Shown piece after piece: positions 7,606 through 14,903 of a stretch of 64,000 bases of DNA. Numbering within the stretch: position 1 is the stretch's first letter; every line of letters starts with the position of its first letter. Origin of the DNA: Halobacillus aidingensis (GTDB taxonomy: Bacteria > Bacillota > Bacilli > Bacillales > Halobacillaceae); contig NZ_FNIZ01000004.1 of the NCBI RefSeq assembly GCF_900104185.1, positions 160,656 through 224,655 of the forward strand, written 5' to 3'. The position numbers and the translations under genes are program-made. The notes under the pieces were generated by a model that saw only the letters and a list, made by a program, of their open reading frames with translations, had not been told where the DNA came from and did no database searches.

Positions 7606-8364
7606 TTAGCCATTAAGTTCGACTTGTTGTTTTTGCAAAACTTTCACGCGGAATCTGAGCATCATTTTTTCAACGATGTGGTGGAAGTAGCCTTCATCAA
7701 CAGGACTGTATGATTGGCGATCTGTTGCTTCATCCCACTCGATGATGTCACTCGCGACAAGCTCACAGTATGGGAGCTCGTTGTACGCCTGTGTGCTCTC
7801 TTGGTGGTACTGGGAAAGATCACTTGATAGTGCTTGATCTTTCTCAGGGAATCCTTCACCCAAGTCCTGAGCACGGAAGAAGTCAAATTCTCTTCTTGTG
7901 TTTGCTACAGGAAGCTGAACGAGTCCTTCCAGGTCTACAGTCGTCATGCAGTCAAAGTGGATCTTTGTCGTCAATGACTTCATGTCAGAAGAGATACATT
8001 CGCCTGAAGCACCGTAAACAGGGCTTGCATATTGAATGTTTTTGCGGACATATCCTTTGATGAACAATGGGAATTCTCCACCTGTGAATAAGTCGTCGCT
8101 TCCTGTTGACGTACGTGTCATCAAACGACATTGAGTGATTACCACTCTTTTCTTAATATCTTTGATTTCCAGTACAGGGTGTGGAAACTTGATGTTCGCA
8201 ACAAGGTGAGTCGTAACATCGTAGGCTCCGAGTTCAACAGGAACTTTGATTGTTAGTTCATCTGCAGGGTTTACTGGAGTAGCCGCTTCCGTGTTTGTGC
8301 AATTGTCAACTGAGGCTGACGCGTTAAGGTTTACACAATTATCGTGACAATTATCTTTTTTCAT
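7606..8364 (-). CDS. SPOCS/CsxC-like spore-surface protein (paralog 4)
   Basis: 252 residues, closest to paralog 3. Same block order: T-I-K-V-P-V-E-L-G-A-Y-D-V, V-L-E-I-K-D-I-K-K-R-V-V-I-T-Q-C-R-L, K-G-Y-V-R-K-N-I-Q-Y-A-S-P, A-Y-N-E-L-P-Y-C-E-L-V and I-I-E-W-D-E-A-T-D-R-Q. The N-terminus is Asn/Cys-rich (C-H-D-N-C-V-N-L-N-A). AAGGAGG precedes GTG 8367 and ATG 8364; I take ATG, with GTG equally possible. On the minus strand CATAGAATA (8397-8405) fits a sigma-K -10 element, but no -35 AC lies at the right distance. Likely coat or exosporium component; function inferred only from family and context. Confidence 0.78.
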   Translation of the reverse strand: MKKDNCHDNCVNLNASASVDNCTNTEAATPVNPADELTIKVPVELGAYDVTTHLVANIKFPHPVLEIKDIKKRVVITQCRLMTRTSTGSDDLFTGGEFPLFIKGYVRKNIQYASPVYGASGECISSDMKSLTTKIHFDCMTTVDLEGLVQLPVANTRREFDFFRAQDLGEGFPEKDQALSSDLSQYHQESTQAYNELPYCELVASDIIEWDEATDRQSYSPVDEGYFHHIVEKMMLRFRVKVLQKQQVELNG

Positions 8365-8510
8365 CACTTTTTTCCTCCTTTATATTAACCTCACTGTATT
8401 CTATGCAATCTACTCTATTAAGCATGGTCAGATGAAGGAGTATAAACGTGGAACTTTGAACAAGTTCTCCATTTTTAATAGAAATCTCCCCTTTTCTATC
8501 TATTAAACAT

Positions 8511-8712
8511 AAGCTCCCTATTCTTTAAGACTCAGTTTCGAGATGTTTGTTGAGTGGATGGGGGCTGCGGGGAATAGCTCGCTTTCCGCGGGAGCGCGGT
8601 GAGCCTCCTCGGACTGCGCCCTGTGGGGTCTCACCATGCACTTTTTTCCCGCAGGAGTCTCGCCATTCCCCTACGCCCTTTTGCCATATATGTATCTCAA
8701 AACCTCTTCAAC
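8511..8712. repeat. Palindromic repeat module A, copy 1
   Basis: Imperfect palindrome: TTTCGAGA at the left, GGGGGCTGCGGGGAAT, CTCGCTTTCCGCGGGAGCGC, a central CCTCCTCGG block, CCCGCAGGAGTCTCGCC, ATTCCCC and a weaker TCTCAAAA right end. Its reverse complement recurs at 35256-35465, with an identical core of more than 50 bases. The gap 8365-9140 holds no gene, only this module and module B at 8812. The sequence is G/C-rich compared with its surroundings and would fold strongly as RNA. Confidence 0.85.
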
Positions 8713-8811
8713 AAATAAAGAAGCTTTCCATATACACTTTTAGGTCCTAGAGTGTATATCCTACATAGAAATCCTGCTATAGAGCGCTTTATCAATATAG
8801 ATCAGGAATTT

Positions 8812-9042
8812 TGAAAGTCACTCATCCTCGGCAAAAGGGTTCGTTTCACCCATACATCGAATGGGGTGGTTGGGAAGCTGCGAGACTCCCGTGGGAGAAG
8901 GAGATAGGCGAGATCCCGCAGGACGTAGTCCGAGGAAGCTCGGCGCTCCCCCACAGGAAAGCGAGTAGCTTCCCAGCCACCCCTACCGCTCAACATAGCA
9001 AACGAACCCCCATCTCGAAATCAAATCTTCCACAATCCTGAC
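8812..9042. repeat. Palindromic repeat module B, copy 1
   Basis: Same architecture as module A with different sequence: GGGGTGGTTGGGAAGC, GCGAGACTCCCGTGGGAG, a central CCGAGGAAGCTCGG block, CAGGAAAGCGAGTAGC, and a TCTCGAAATCAAATCTTCC end. Its reverse complement is at 34912-35157. Modules A and B sit about 100 bp apart here and in mirrored order there, and the spacers share the motif CTATAGAGC, so the pair behaves as one composite element of about 530 bp. Confidence 0.85.
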
Positions 9043-9140
9043 ATATTCTTTAAGATAAGGCGTGGATTTGATGGGGAGGAAATGGGTATTCGCACAGGGA
9101 CGGCCTCTTCGACATACGTTGTAGAATGAGGAGGTAGAAA

Positions 9141-10331
9141 ATGAATAGAAATAATTTTCTTGCCGTAGATGTCGGAAACAGCTGGTACAAAGCTTTGGTA
9201 TCAGACCAGGGAGAAATGTTTGATTATCAGATGCCGAACGCGATCGCATTGTTTGATGAGGAATTTTACGAAAAACCTTATGATGAAGAGGATGTGGAGC
9301 TTGAGGAGAATTTGATCGTTGAAATCAAAAGCCCTTCCATCCAGGATCGACGGGAGATCTTTTATATCGGAAAGTCAGCGATGCAGCAGAAAAACGTCAG
9401 CTTAACGTCATTCAACAATCAAAAGGTTGACGAAGAGCGCACCTACCTTCTGCTTTTTGCAACCGCTGCGTATCATGCTTTATTGACCAATCCTGCTGAA
9501 GAGGATCTCCAATTTACGATCGATCAGCTGGCGGTATCGTTACCAACCACCCAATACAAGGAAAAGAAGGAAATCTTCAAACAGCGATTGATTGGAAATC
9601 ATACGGTCATTTTTCATAAAGTGCCGGGTATACGAGAACCGAAGGAAGTCGCAATCAAAATACAAATTGAGGATGTTATCGTAGGTGCGGAAGGCGCGCT
9701 TGCCTACTTAGCTTTGACGAGGGATCAGGAGACGCTTATGATCTCGGACGATTCACTCGTGAAGGATTCTTCTAAAGGCATTCTCATCGGAGACCTCGGC
9801 GGAGATTCGGTGGACTTTGTAGGGATTAAGAAGAATAAACCGGTCGCATCTGTCGAAGGTGAGCCGTTCGGAATCAATCAATTCCTCGACCATATCATAC
9901 AAAAAGTAAGTAAAAATGAAATGTACAGCTTCAATTCACGTTCGGAGCTTGAAGAAAAACTCGTGGCCGGACAGTCCGAATGGTACGTTGAACCATTCGC
10001 AGGAGTAAGAAAAGATATTAGTAAATACATCACGCCACAGCTGCGTTTGATGGCGATCAAGTATCTCGAGCATTTTGACAGAGTGAGAAGCCGTTCCAAT
10101 GAAATCAAGGGTGCATCCCGATACATTGCGGTCGGCGGAGCCGCTGAAATCGCTGAAAAACAAATTAAAGAAGCAGCCGTGAAATGGAATGAGCGCGGCC
10201 GTCCGATTGAATTACTTTTCCCTGAGAACATGTCGCAATTGAATGTCCAGGGATTGATGATTCTTGCTAAGATGCAGTGGATCAGCAAAAACAAAGAATA
10301 TACGGACGATTATGCTTATACCAAAAGTTAG
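9141..10331 (+). CDS. ParM/StbA-family actin-like ATPase
   Basis: 396 residues with the actin-fold motifs in order: phosphate-1 loop L-A-V-D-V-G-N-S-W-Y-K-A at 7-18, phosphate-2 loop G-I-L-I-G-D-L-G-G-D-S-V-D-F near 214-227, and adenosine loop Y-I-A-V-G-G-A-A-E-I near 330-340. Family members polymerise with ATP into filaments that segregate DNA, usually plasmids, through a ParR adaptor and a centromere. Here it heads a two-gene unit with a small helical protein 11 bp downstream. The ATG at 9141 follows GAGGAGGTAGAAA. No plasmid or phage genes surround it; the flanks are palindromic repeats and spore-coat genes. Its cargo is unknown. Confidence 0.85.
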   Translation: MNRNNFLAVDVGNSWYKALVSDQGEMFDYQMPNAIALFDEEFYEKPYDEEDVELEENLIVEIKSPSIQDRREIFYIGKSAMQQKNVSLTSFNNQKVDEERTYLLLFATAAYHALLTNPAEEDLQFTIDQLAVSLPTTQYKEKKEIFKQRLIGNHTVIFHKVPGIREPKEVAIKIQIEDVIVGAEGALAYLALTRDQETLMISDDSLVKDSSKGILIGDLGGDSVDFVGIKKNKPVASVEGEPFGINQFLDHIIQKVSKNEMYSFNSRSELEEKLVAGQSEWYVEPFAGVRKDISKYITPQLRLMAIKYLEHFDRVRSRSNEIKGASRYIAVGGAAEIAEKQIKEAAVKWNERGRPIELLFPENMSQLNVQGLMILAKMQWISKNKEYTDDYAYTKS

Positions 10332-10342
10332 AGGGTGAAGGA

Positions 10343-10711
10343 ATGTCAAACGTATATCACGATTATTTTAAACAAACCGTGCTTACGATCCCCGATTCCT
10401 TCATTGATGTAAAAACAGGGGACCACCACTCTGTCCCCCCTGAAATTTTAGAGGAAATTGCCTATCACTCAGAAAATAACACCCTGAATCATTTAATATT
10501 TTCCGCCTTAAGTCACTACTTCCATAAAACAGCGACTCCCCAACAAGAGGGAACAAATGGGGTCTTGTCAGAATTGCTGGAAATAAAGAGACTGCTGGCC
10601 GGAGGCTCTTTCCAAAGGGGAAGTGTACCATCCTCTACCAACAAACCAAGTGTTTCACAGGAAATGGACATTCAGGAAATCGAGGATCTGTTAGAAGCAT
10701 TCGGCGGGTAA
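10343..10711 (+). CDS. Small ParR-like adaptor partner of the ParM-like protein
   Basis: 122 residues. The N-terminal half (Y-H-D-Y-F-K-Q-T-V-L-T-I-P, then helical E-I-L-E-E-I-A-Y-H and L-N-H-L-I-F-S-A-L-S-H-Y-F) could hold a ribbon-helix-helix-like DNA-binding unit; the C-terminus is Ser/Gln-rich and ends in an acidic helix E-I-E-D-L-L-E-A-F-G-G, the kind of tail by which ParR proteins contact filament ends. ParR is assigned from gene order, size and tail; the sequence alone is not diagnostic. The ATG at 10343 follows GGGTGAAGGA, 11 bp after the parM-like stop. Confidence 0.6.
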   Translation: MSNVYHDYFKQTVLTIPDSFIDVKTGDHHSVPPEILEEIAYHSENNTLNHLIFSALSHYFHKTATPQQEGTNGVLSELLEIKRLLAGGSFQRGSVPSSTNKPSVSQEMDIQEIEDLLEAFGG

Positions 10712-10723
10712 GCACATATGTAC

Positions 10724-10760
10724 AGAAGGTAGACTCATGAGGCTACCTTCTTTTCTTTTA
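10724..10760 (+). terminator. Terminator of the ParM/ParR-like operon
   Basis: Stem AGAAGGTAG / CTACCTTCT with a 10-nt loop, followed by TTTCTTTTA, just after the ParR-like stop. Confidence 0.8.
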
Positions 10761-10816
10761 CCGACGTGTGCATAGGAAAGGTAAATCGACGTTTCGCCTC
10801 ATCTTAATCGTTTGGT

Positions 10817-11380
10817 TTACAAATGGACAGCTGGCAGACAGGTAATCGCACAAAAACAAGATAAATCCACAGTGATGCAGATGCCAGTTCCTACGAGATC
10901 ATCAAGATTCTTATGATCCAGTTGATGACAGGCGTCCCCGTGTTTGCTGTGACAATGCTTCGGTTGCTTATCTTTCAAGTCTGACTTAAAGTCAAGAAGC
11001 TCCAGAACCGCACAGTCTTTATTCAATTCTTTAATTTTAAAAATGTGAGTATGGATACACTTGATCTTCTCTTTCTTAGAGTGACAGGAATAAGTGGCTA
11101 CCCCTGTGCCTTTGAACGGTTCACATCCGCAATATAAAAGGAATGGAATCGTGTTTTTCTTTACACGCTTCTCTCCCAGCAGTTCATTAATTGATTGCTG
11201 GCAAGACGTGTGGCAATCATCTTTTTTTACTTTCTTTTGTGCATAAAGGATCGCCTCTAATACATCTTCTACACAATTTTTATAATGTTTCATTTTATGG
11301 TGTTTATCTTTTTTTCCACAGCATCCATCTTTATGGTGGTGATCATAGTCATAATCATAATCATACGCTCGATAACTCAT
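10817..11380 (-). CDS. CotY/CotZ-family spore coat (crust) protein
   Basis: 187 residues, Cys- and His-rich. An N-terminal Y-D-Y-D-Y-D-H-H-H-K repeat is followed by the CotY/CotZ/ExsY pattern: N-C-V-E-D-V-L-E-A-I-L-Y-A-Q near 37-50, D-C-H-T-S-C-Q-Q-S-I, T-I-P-F-L-L-Y-C-G-C-E-P-F-K-G-T-G, C-A-V-L-E-L-L and a C-terminal D-L-S-C-F-C-A-I-T-C. The family forms disulphide-linked, self-assembling lattices of the outer spore layer. The ATG at 11380 has AAGGAG 8 nt upstream, better than GTG 11389. It is monocistronic and convergent with the ParR-like gene. B. subtilis has two paralogs, so I do not choose between cotY and cotZ. Confidence 0.88.
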   Translation of the reverse strand: MSYRAYDYDYDYDHHHKDGCCGKKDKHHKMKHYKNCVEDVLEAILYAQKKVKKDDCHTSCQQSINELLGEKRVKKNTIPFLLYCGCEPFKGTGVATYSCHSKKEKIKCIHTHIFKIKELNKDCAVLELLDFKSDLKDKQPKHCHSKHGDACHQLDHKNLDDLVGTGICITVDLSCFCAITCLPAVHL

Positions 11381-11602
11381 TTTTTTCACTCCTTAATGAT
11401 TCAGTTACCGTATTATACGTGTGGAAAGGAGTTTCGTTTGATATGTGCGCCCACAGCAAGGGAATTTTCTTTCATCTTCAATCCCTCATGGTTCCTGAAT
11501 AATACTAATGACCCATTATAGGACTTTTTCATTATGAGCGTATCGTACCTTGGTTCACTTCTTTCCTTCACTTATACTGAGAATAATAGAAAGGAAAGGT
11601 CA

Positions 11603-12037
11603 GTGATTTTCATGCTTTACGTACGGCAGGTTGAAGACATTATTAAGGATACACTGCTTGAACATCAACTGGACATCAATTATGAAATCAATAATAAACT
11701 TCCAGCACCCATGAGCTATAATGTATCCACAAATACAGTGAATTTTAACTATCTACAAATCAACGGATATATGAGTAAAATAAAAGTAAATGAACCCGAA
11801 GAGAACGTTGTGAAAATCATCCTCTATCATGAAATCGGCTACTACCTCACATTCAAAAAACATAAACACGATTTGCGCACACTCATGTACGGAGGAGATG
11901 AGGAGATTGAAGAACTGAAGGCCGTCATTGAAACCAATGCTTGGAACTATGGACGTGCATTAGTCCCCGAACATTTGGTAGAAACTTATGATCTCGTTCG
12001 GGAAAAGGACGAGCGTCTTCTGCAAGGATTAAAATAA
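11603..12037 (+). CDS. Zincin-like protein with altered HExxH motif
   Basis: 144 residues from GTG 11603 (AGAAAGG 8 nt upstream) or 141 from ATG 11612. The central helix Y-H-E-I-G-Y-Y-L-T-F resembles the zinc-protease H-E-x-x-H helix, but the second His is Tyr. A downstream I-E-T-N-A-W-N-Y-G-R-A-L-V-P-E-H-L segment looks like the third-ligand helix of ImmA/DUF955-type metallopeptidases (E-x-x-A-N-x-F-A-x-x-L-L-x-P) with changes. It may be a non-catalytic derivative or use other ligands in K-K-H-K-H-D. No partner gene is obvious; the next gene is 116 bp downstream on the same strand. Confidence 0.6.
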   Translation: MIFMLYVRQVEDIIKDTLLEHQLDINYEINNKLPAPMSYNVSTNTVNFNYLQINGYMSKIKVNEPEENVVKIILYHEIGYYLTFKKHKHDLRTLMYGGDEEIEELKAVIETNAWNYGRALVPEHLVETYDLVREKDERLLQGLK

Positions 12038-12153
12038 AAATTCCTTTATTCTACAAATTATCCTTGAAACTGGAAGGTCATCGCATCGATCTTGTAGAAA
12101 TAGTTATACAGTCACTGCATGATTAGGCTTAATAAAAAAGGAAGGTGAATGGC

Positions 12154-12654
12154 ATGTTCAAGAATCGTTTATTCAAGAATGTTCTATTCCGATGGATGCC
12201 ACATAAAGAGCAAAGCATTTGTGAAAAAAGATTGATCAAAGTGGTCAAACGCCTGAAGGTTGAGAATTTCAATTTTAATTGGGACCGTAACAGTTGTTTT
12301 GTAGAGTTTACATATCAAGGGGAGAGCTATCGTCTCGAGCATTCCGTTGATAAAGCCAAAGAGAAAGGCATTATTTTAAGGAATGGTTTGGATTGCTTGA
12401 ACGAATTGACACAGTCACTCGAAGATTTGGGATTGATTATCGACCGTGGCATGTACGACTTCGACACTTGGATTGCCGGCATGAAACAGTCACCTTCCGT
12501 TGAGGAACCGCCTGAAGTGCAGGATGAGTTTCAGCTCAAGTATAAATCTCTGGGAAAACAAGCTGGTGAAGAAACGATTGCGCTTAAACCGGAAACTTCT
12601 TTTAAAAAATACGAAGACAGCCATCCATCTTCGAAACGGACGCAAATCAAATAA
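12154..12654 (+). CDS. Hypothetical protein
   Basis: 166 residues, hydrophilic, no signal peptide or membrane segment. The N-terminus is basic (F-K-N-R-L-F-K-N-V-L-F-R-W), the middle is mixed alpha/beta (F-N-F-N-W-D-R-N-S-C-F-V-E-F-T-Y, then Y-R-L-E-H-S-V-D-K-A-K), and the C-terminal 50 residues are Glu/Lys/Ser-rich and probably disordered. I do not recognise it. The ATG at 12154 follows AAAAGGAAGGTGA. It ends at a strong terminator shared with the convergent small ORF. Confidence 0.65.
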   Translation: MFKNRLFKNVLFRWMPHKEQSICEKRLIKVVKRLKVENFNFNWDRNSCFVEFTYQGESYRLEHSVDKAKEKGIILRNGLDCLNELTQSLEDLGLIIDRGMYDFDTWIAGMKQSPSVEEPPEVQDEFQLKYKSLGKQAGEETIALKPETSFKKYEDSHPSSKRTQIK

Positions 12655-12659
12655 AAGAG

Positions 12660-12700
12660 TGACCTGCCTCTTAATTTTAAGGAGCAGGTCATTTTTTATT
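12660..12700. terminator. Bidirectional terminator
   Basis: Stem TGACCTGC(CTC) / (GAG)CAGGTCA with an AT-rich loop, followed by ATTTTTTATT on the plus strand and CTCTTTTATTT on the minus strand; it serves the convergent units ending at 12654 and 12689. Confidence 0.8.
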
Positions 12701-12796
12701 AATCTTTTTCTTGCCGATGTACATCCACATCACTAGATAACTCGAAAAAAGCAGGATCAAAAACATGGGGACAGATAACACATCACGTATGATCAC
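12689..12796 (-). CDS. Possible 35-residue single-span membrane peptide
   Basis: Minus-strand reading from GTG 12796: a hydrophobic stretch S-V-P-M-F-L-I-L-L-F-S-S-Y-L-V-M-W-M-Y followed by a basic tail G-K-K-K-I-N-K-K and TGA. It starts 18 bp after the CBO0543-like gene on the same strand, with AAAGGATG ahead of it at a rather long spacing. The positive-inside tail is what a real one-span peptide would show, but the start is weak and chance cannot be excluded. Confidence 0.35.
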   Translation of the reverse strand: MIIRDVLSVPMFLILLFSSYLVMWMYIGKKKINKK

Positions 12797-12814
12797 GGCT
12801 GCATGACATCCTTT

Positions 12815-13378
12815 CTATTTTAAACTGTCCAAGGGAAACGAAAAGAATACGTAGAAAAGGACAACAATGGGCAGAGATACGAGAAGCCCCCGGACAGGGT
12901 TTCTGTAATGAAGATAAAGGACGAGGAATAATACGGCATTCAACGGAATGTTAAGCCAGTTGTTCCACCCATGATCATATACGTACATTCCTTTTAGAGA
13001 AAACAACCATTCTATTACCGTATAAAACGCGATCCAAACCGTGATATAGACGAATTGGTTGCTCCGGTTTTTGGGAATGCGCTGCAAATAGATAATTAAG
13101 CCGATCGGGCAGATGAAAAAAGTGAAAGCCATGTTGATGATGGAATGGTTCAGCCACTCCATCGTCACCCCGCGGAATGCCCACAGTGTGTGATTATAAT
13201 AAAGGAAATTATAGGTCATGTTCACAGCAATAAAAAACAGGATCGTCGGGTATTGCTTCCCTACCTGCTTCCAATCAACAAATCGATAGGCAAAAAGAAT
13301 CCATACCACTATGACTAATAATAAATACATTTCCCACCACTCCATGAAATCAATTATCCCCATTCTGCACCCACCCAT
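12815..13378 (-). CDS. CBO0543-like multipass membrane protein
   Basis: 187 residues with five hydrophobic segments and a W-I-A-F-Y-T-V-I-E-W-L-F-S-L-K-G-M-Y-V-Y-D-H-G-W-N region (split here only for listing) close to the conserved E...KG...Y..GWn pattern of CBO0543-family proteins, whose function is unknown. Start uncertain: ATG 13378 has AAAGGTGA directly before it, while ATG 13363 has GGGTGGG 6 nt upstream and gives a 182-residue product that begins nearer the first membrane segment. It may form an operon with the short membrane peptide downstream. Confidence 0.65.
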   Translation of the reverse strand: MGGCRMGIIDFMEWWEMYLLLVIVVWILFAYRFVDWKQVGKQYPTILFFIAVNMTYNFLYYNHTLWAFRGVTMEWLNHSIINMAFTFFICPIGLIIYLQRIPKNRSNQFVYITVWIAFYTVIEWLFSLKGMYVYDHGWNNWLNIPLNAVLFLVLYLHYRNPVRGLLVSLPIVVLFYVFFSFPLDSLK

Positions 13379-13414
13379 TCACCTTTATACCTGCGCGATC
13401 AATTCCCAAAAATA

Positions 13415-13455
13415 GCCACACCAGGTCATCCAATATCTGGATGACCTGGTGTGGC
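13415..13455. repeat. Perfect 18-bp hairpin sharing its core with another at 16.26 kb
   Basis: Arms GCCACACCAGGTCATCCA and TGGATGACCTGGTGTGGC around ATATC. The inner arms CCAGGTCATCCA/TGGATGACCTGG are identical to those of the hairpin at 16262-16316. It may act as a terminator for the plus strand or as a barrier, but it has no T-run of its own. Confidence 0.75.
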
Positions 13456-13462
13456 AAATAAT

Positions 13463-13527
13463 GTAAAAAATGCACAACAAACGCCTGCTTCGTTTTCGCT
13501 TGGAAGCGCTGGAAGCAGGCGTTTGTT
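13463..13527 (-). terminator. Terminator of the yjlC-ndh operon
   Basis: Stem AACAAACGCCTGCTTC / GAAGCAGGCGTTTGTT (16 bp) with a 20-nt loop that itself can pair (CGCTT/AAGCG); on the minus strand it is followed by GTGCATTTTTTAC. It lies 28 bp after the ndh stop. Confidence 0.85.
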
Positions 13528-13554
13528 AAGGGTGTTTCACCTTAGAGAATATTC

Positions 13555-14454
13555 TTAATAGGCAAGTGCGAATAGTCCCTTGATGTGGGATAGGTAACGC
13601 ACGTTACTTGCTTCTTTCATGACAGAAGCTGGAAGACCTTTCAATGGTGTCTGGTTGGCACCGATGAAAGCTACCGCGTCTTTACGGCCAAGGCTTGCAA
13701 GTGTACCTGAGTTGACAGGTTCAAACTCTTCAAAGCTCTTGTCTTCAAGGTAGGCATATAGGTTATAACCGACGGTCTCACCCATTTGCCAAGCGATTTG
13801 TGCTGTCGGTGGTTGTGGGCGTTCATCACCTGGTTTGAAATAAACCGCACTGTCACCGACAACAAATACGTCTTTGTGGGATACAGACTGAAGATAATTG
13901 TTCACAGACGCACGTCCGCGATTCACTTCAATACCGGATTCACCGACAAGCTCGACACCAGTCAAGCCACCGCCGCCGATGACGATGTGGGCATCTGCCT
14001 CGTTATTCGTCGCTGCATAATCACGAATGCGAGCTTCCACATGTTCACGGATTTTATTTGCATCTTCCGCAGATTTAAGGACCATGCTGTGTTCCTGCAG
14101 TCCAGGGATGCCGAAGTAGTTCGTTACACTACCTAGTGCCACGACCAAAGCATCATAGAACAGTTCAGAACCATCTTCTAGTGAGATCTTTTTGTCATTG
14201 ACAGAAAAGGACTCGATGGTCGCAACCTTAAGGTTGATGTCTTTTCCTTTCAATAACTTCTCAAGAGGAAGAGCTGCCGCCTGCTCAGAAATGTTTCCTG
14301 CTGCCAAACGGTGCAATTCTGTAATGATTTGGTGTGTCGGGGTTTTATTAATGATTGTGACGTTCGCTTCTGAAGCGTCCATGTATTGGCGCACAGACAA
14401 AGCGGCAAGAAGCCCGCCATAACCGCCGCCTAGAATGACGATTTCTTTTGACAT
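13555..14454 (-). CDS. ndh: Type II NADH dehydrogenase with large in-frame internal deletion
   Basis: 299 residues against about 390-405 for Bacillus NDH-2 (YjlD/YumB). The N-terminal FAD-binding Rossmann motif I-V-I-L-G-G-G-Y-G-G is intact, and the second G-x-G-x-x-G motif of the NADH domain (V-I-G-G-G-G-L-T-G-V-E-L-V-G-E) is present. It is joined directly to S-G-I-E-V-N-R-G-R-A, which in relatives follows some 90-100 residues later. The rest of the NADH-binding domain is therefore missing, while V-F-V-V-G-D-S-A and the C-terminal membrane-binding part remain. Frame is kept. Quinone reduction from NADH is probably impaired. It follows the DUF1641 gene with a 17-bp gap, as in B. subtilis yjlC-ndh. 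Confidence 0.8.
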   Translation of the reverse strand: MSKEIVILGGGYGGLLAALSVRQYMDASEANVTIINKTPTHQIITELHRLAAGNISEQAAALPLEKLLKGKDINLKVATIESFSVNDKKISLEDGSELFYDALVVALGSVTNYFGIPGLQEHSMVLKSAEDANKIREHVEARIRDYAATNNEADAHIVIGGGGLTGVELVGESGIEVNRGRASVNNYLQSVSHKDVFVVGDSAVYFKPGDERPQPPTAQIAWQMGETVGYNLYAYLEDKSFEEFEPVNSGTLASLGRKDAVAFIGANQTPLKGLPASVMKEASNVRYLSHIKGLFALAY

Positions 14455-14471
14455 GTTGATTCCTCCATTTC

Positions 14472-14903
14472 CTACTCTTTGTGATTGCGTTCAGCGGATA
14501 CTTTTAAGTATGCGTTAACGAAACGGAACATTTTTTGAGCTTGAGGGTCTTTCAACATCTTCATCAAGCCGAATAGTCCGATAACTTCTGAGCTGCTTTC
14601 CGCATGATCTTTCGCTTCGATTGCGTTCTGCGTTACTTCTTTCACGGAATGTTTAAGAGGCTCAGCCACTTCTGACATGAACTCAACCGTGTCTTTTTTC
14701 AGAACTTCATCCGTCGCAAGCGATTGAACGGTGTCGTAGGAGCTTGAAAGAATCTTCACCAATTCGGTAAGCTTCGGAAGCTCTTTCACAAGAACAGTCA
14801 AAGATTCCTGTACTTCTGGTTCCAGTAGTTGGTCGAGCAGTTCACGCTCGTCACGAGCAACGTTTGTCTGCCCGTCTTTTTCTGTTGTGAATGAATCTGC
14901 CAT
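14472..14903 (-). CDS. yjlC: DUF1641 protein, YjlC-like
   Basis: 143 residues, mostly helical and acidic. The C-terminal part I-G-L-F-G-L-M-K-M-L-K-D-P-Q-A-Q-K (shown in pieces) matches the DUF1641 signature G-L-L-x-x-L-K-D-P-x-x-Q. In B. subtilis the homolog YjlC precedes ndh in a Rex-controlled operon, and the same order is seen here. Molecular role unknown; DUF1641 proteins also accompany formate dehydrogenases. The ATG at 14903 has AAAAAAGGAGAAG upstream, so the longer frame from 14936 is rejected. The 365-bp gap upstream (14904-15268) holds its promoter region and a GC-rich stem-loop near 15221-15261; I saw no convincing Rex box. Confidence 0.8.
   Translation of the reverse strand: MADSFTTEKDGQTNVARDERELLDQLLEPEVQESLTVLVKELPKLTELVKILSSSYDTVQSLATDEVLKKDTVEFMSEVAEPLKHSVKEVTQNAIEAKDHAESSSEVIGLFGLMKMLKDPQAQKMFRFVNAYLKVSAERNHKE

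Noticed and set aside
8547..9041. Open frames of 64-88 codons through the palindromic modules
   Set aside because: They run through the repeats on both strands, lack ribosome sites, and the same happens at 34.9-35.5 kb; explained by the high G+C of the repeats.
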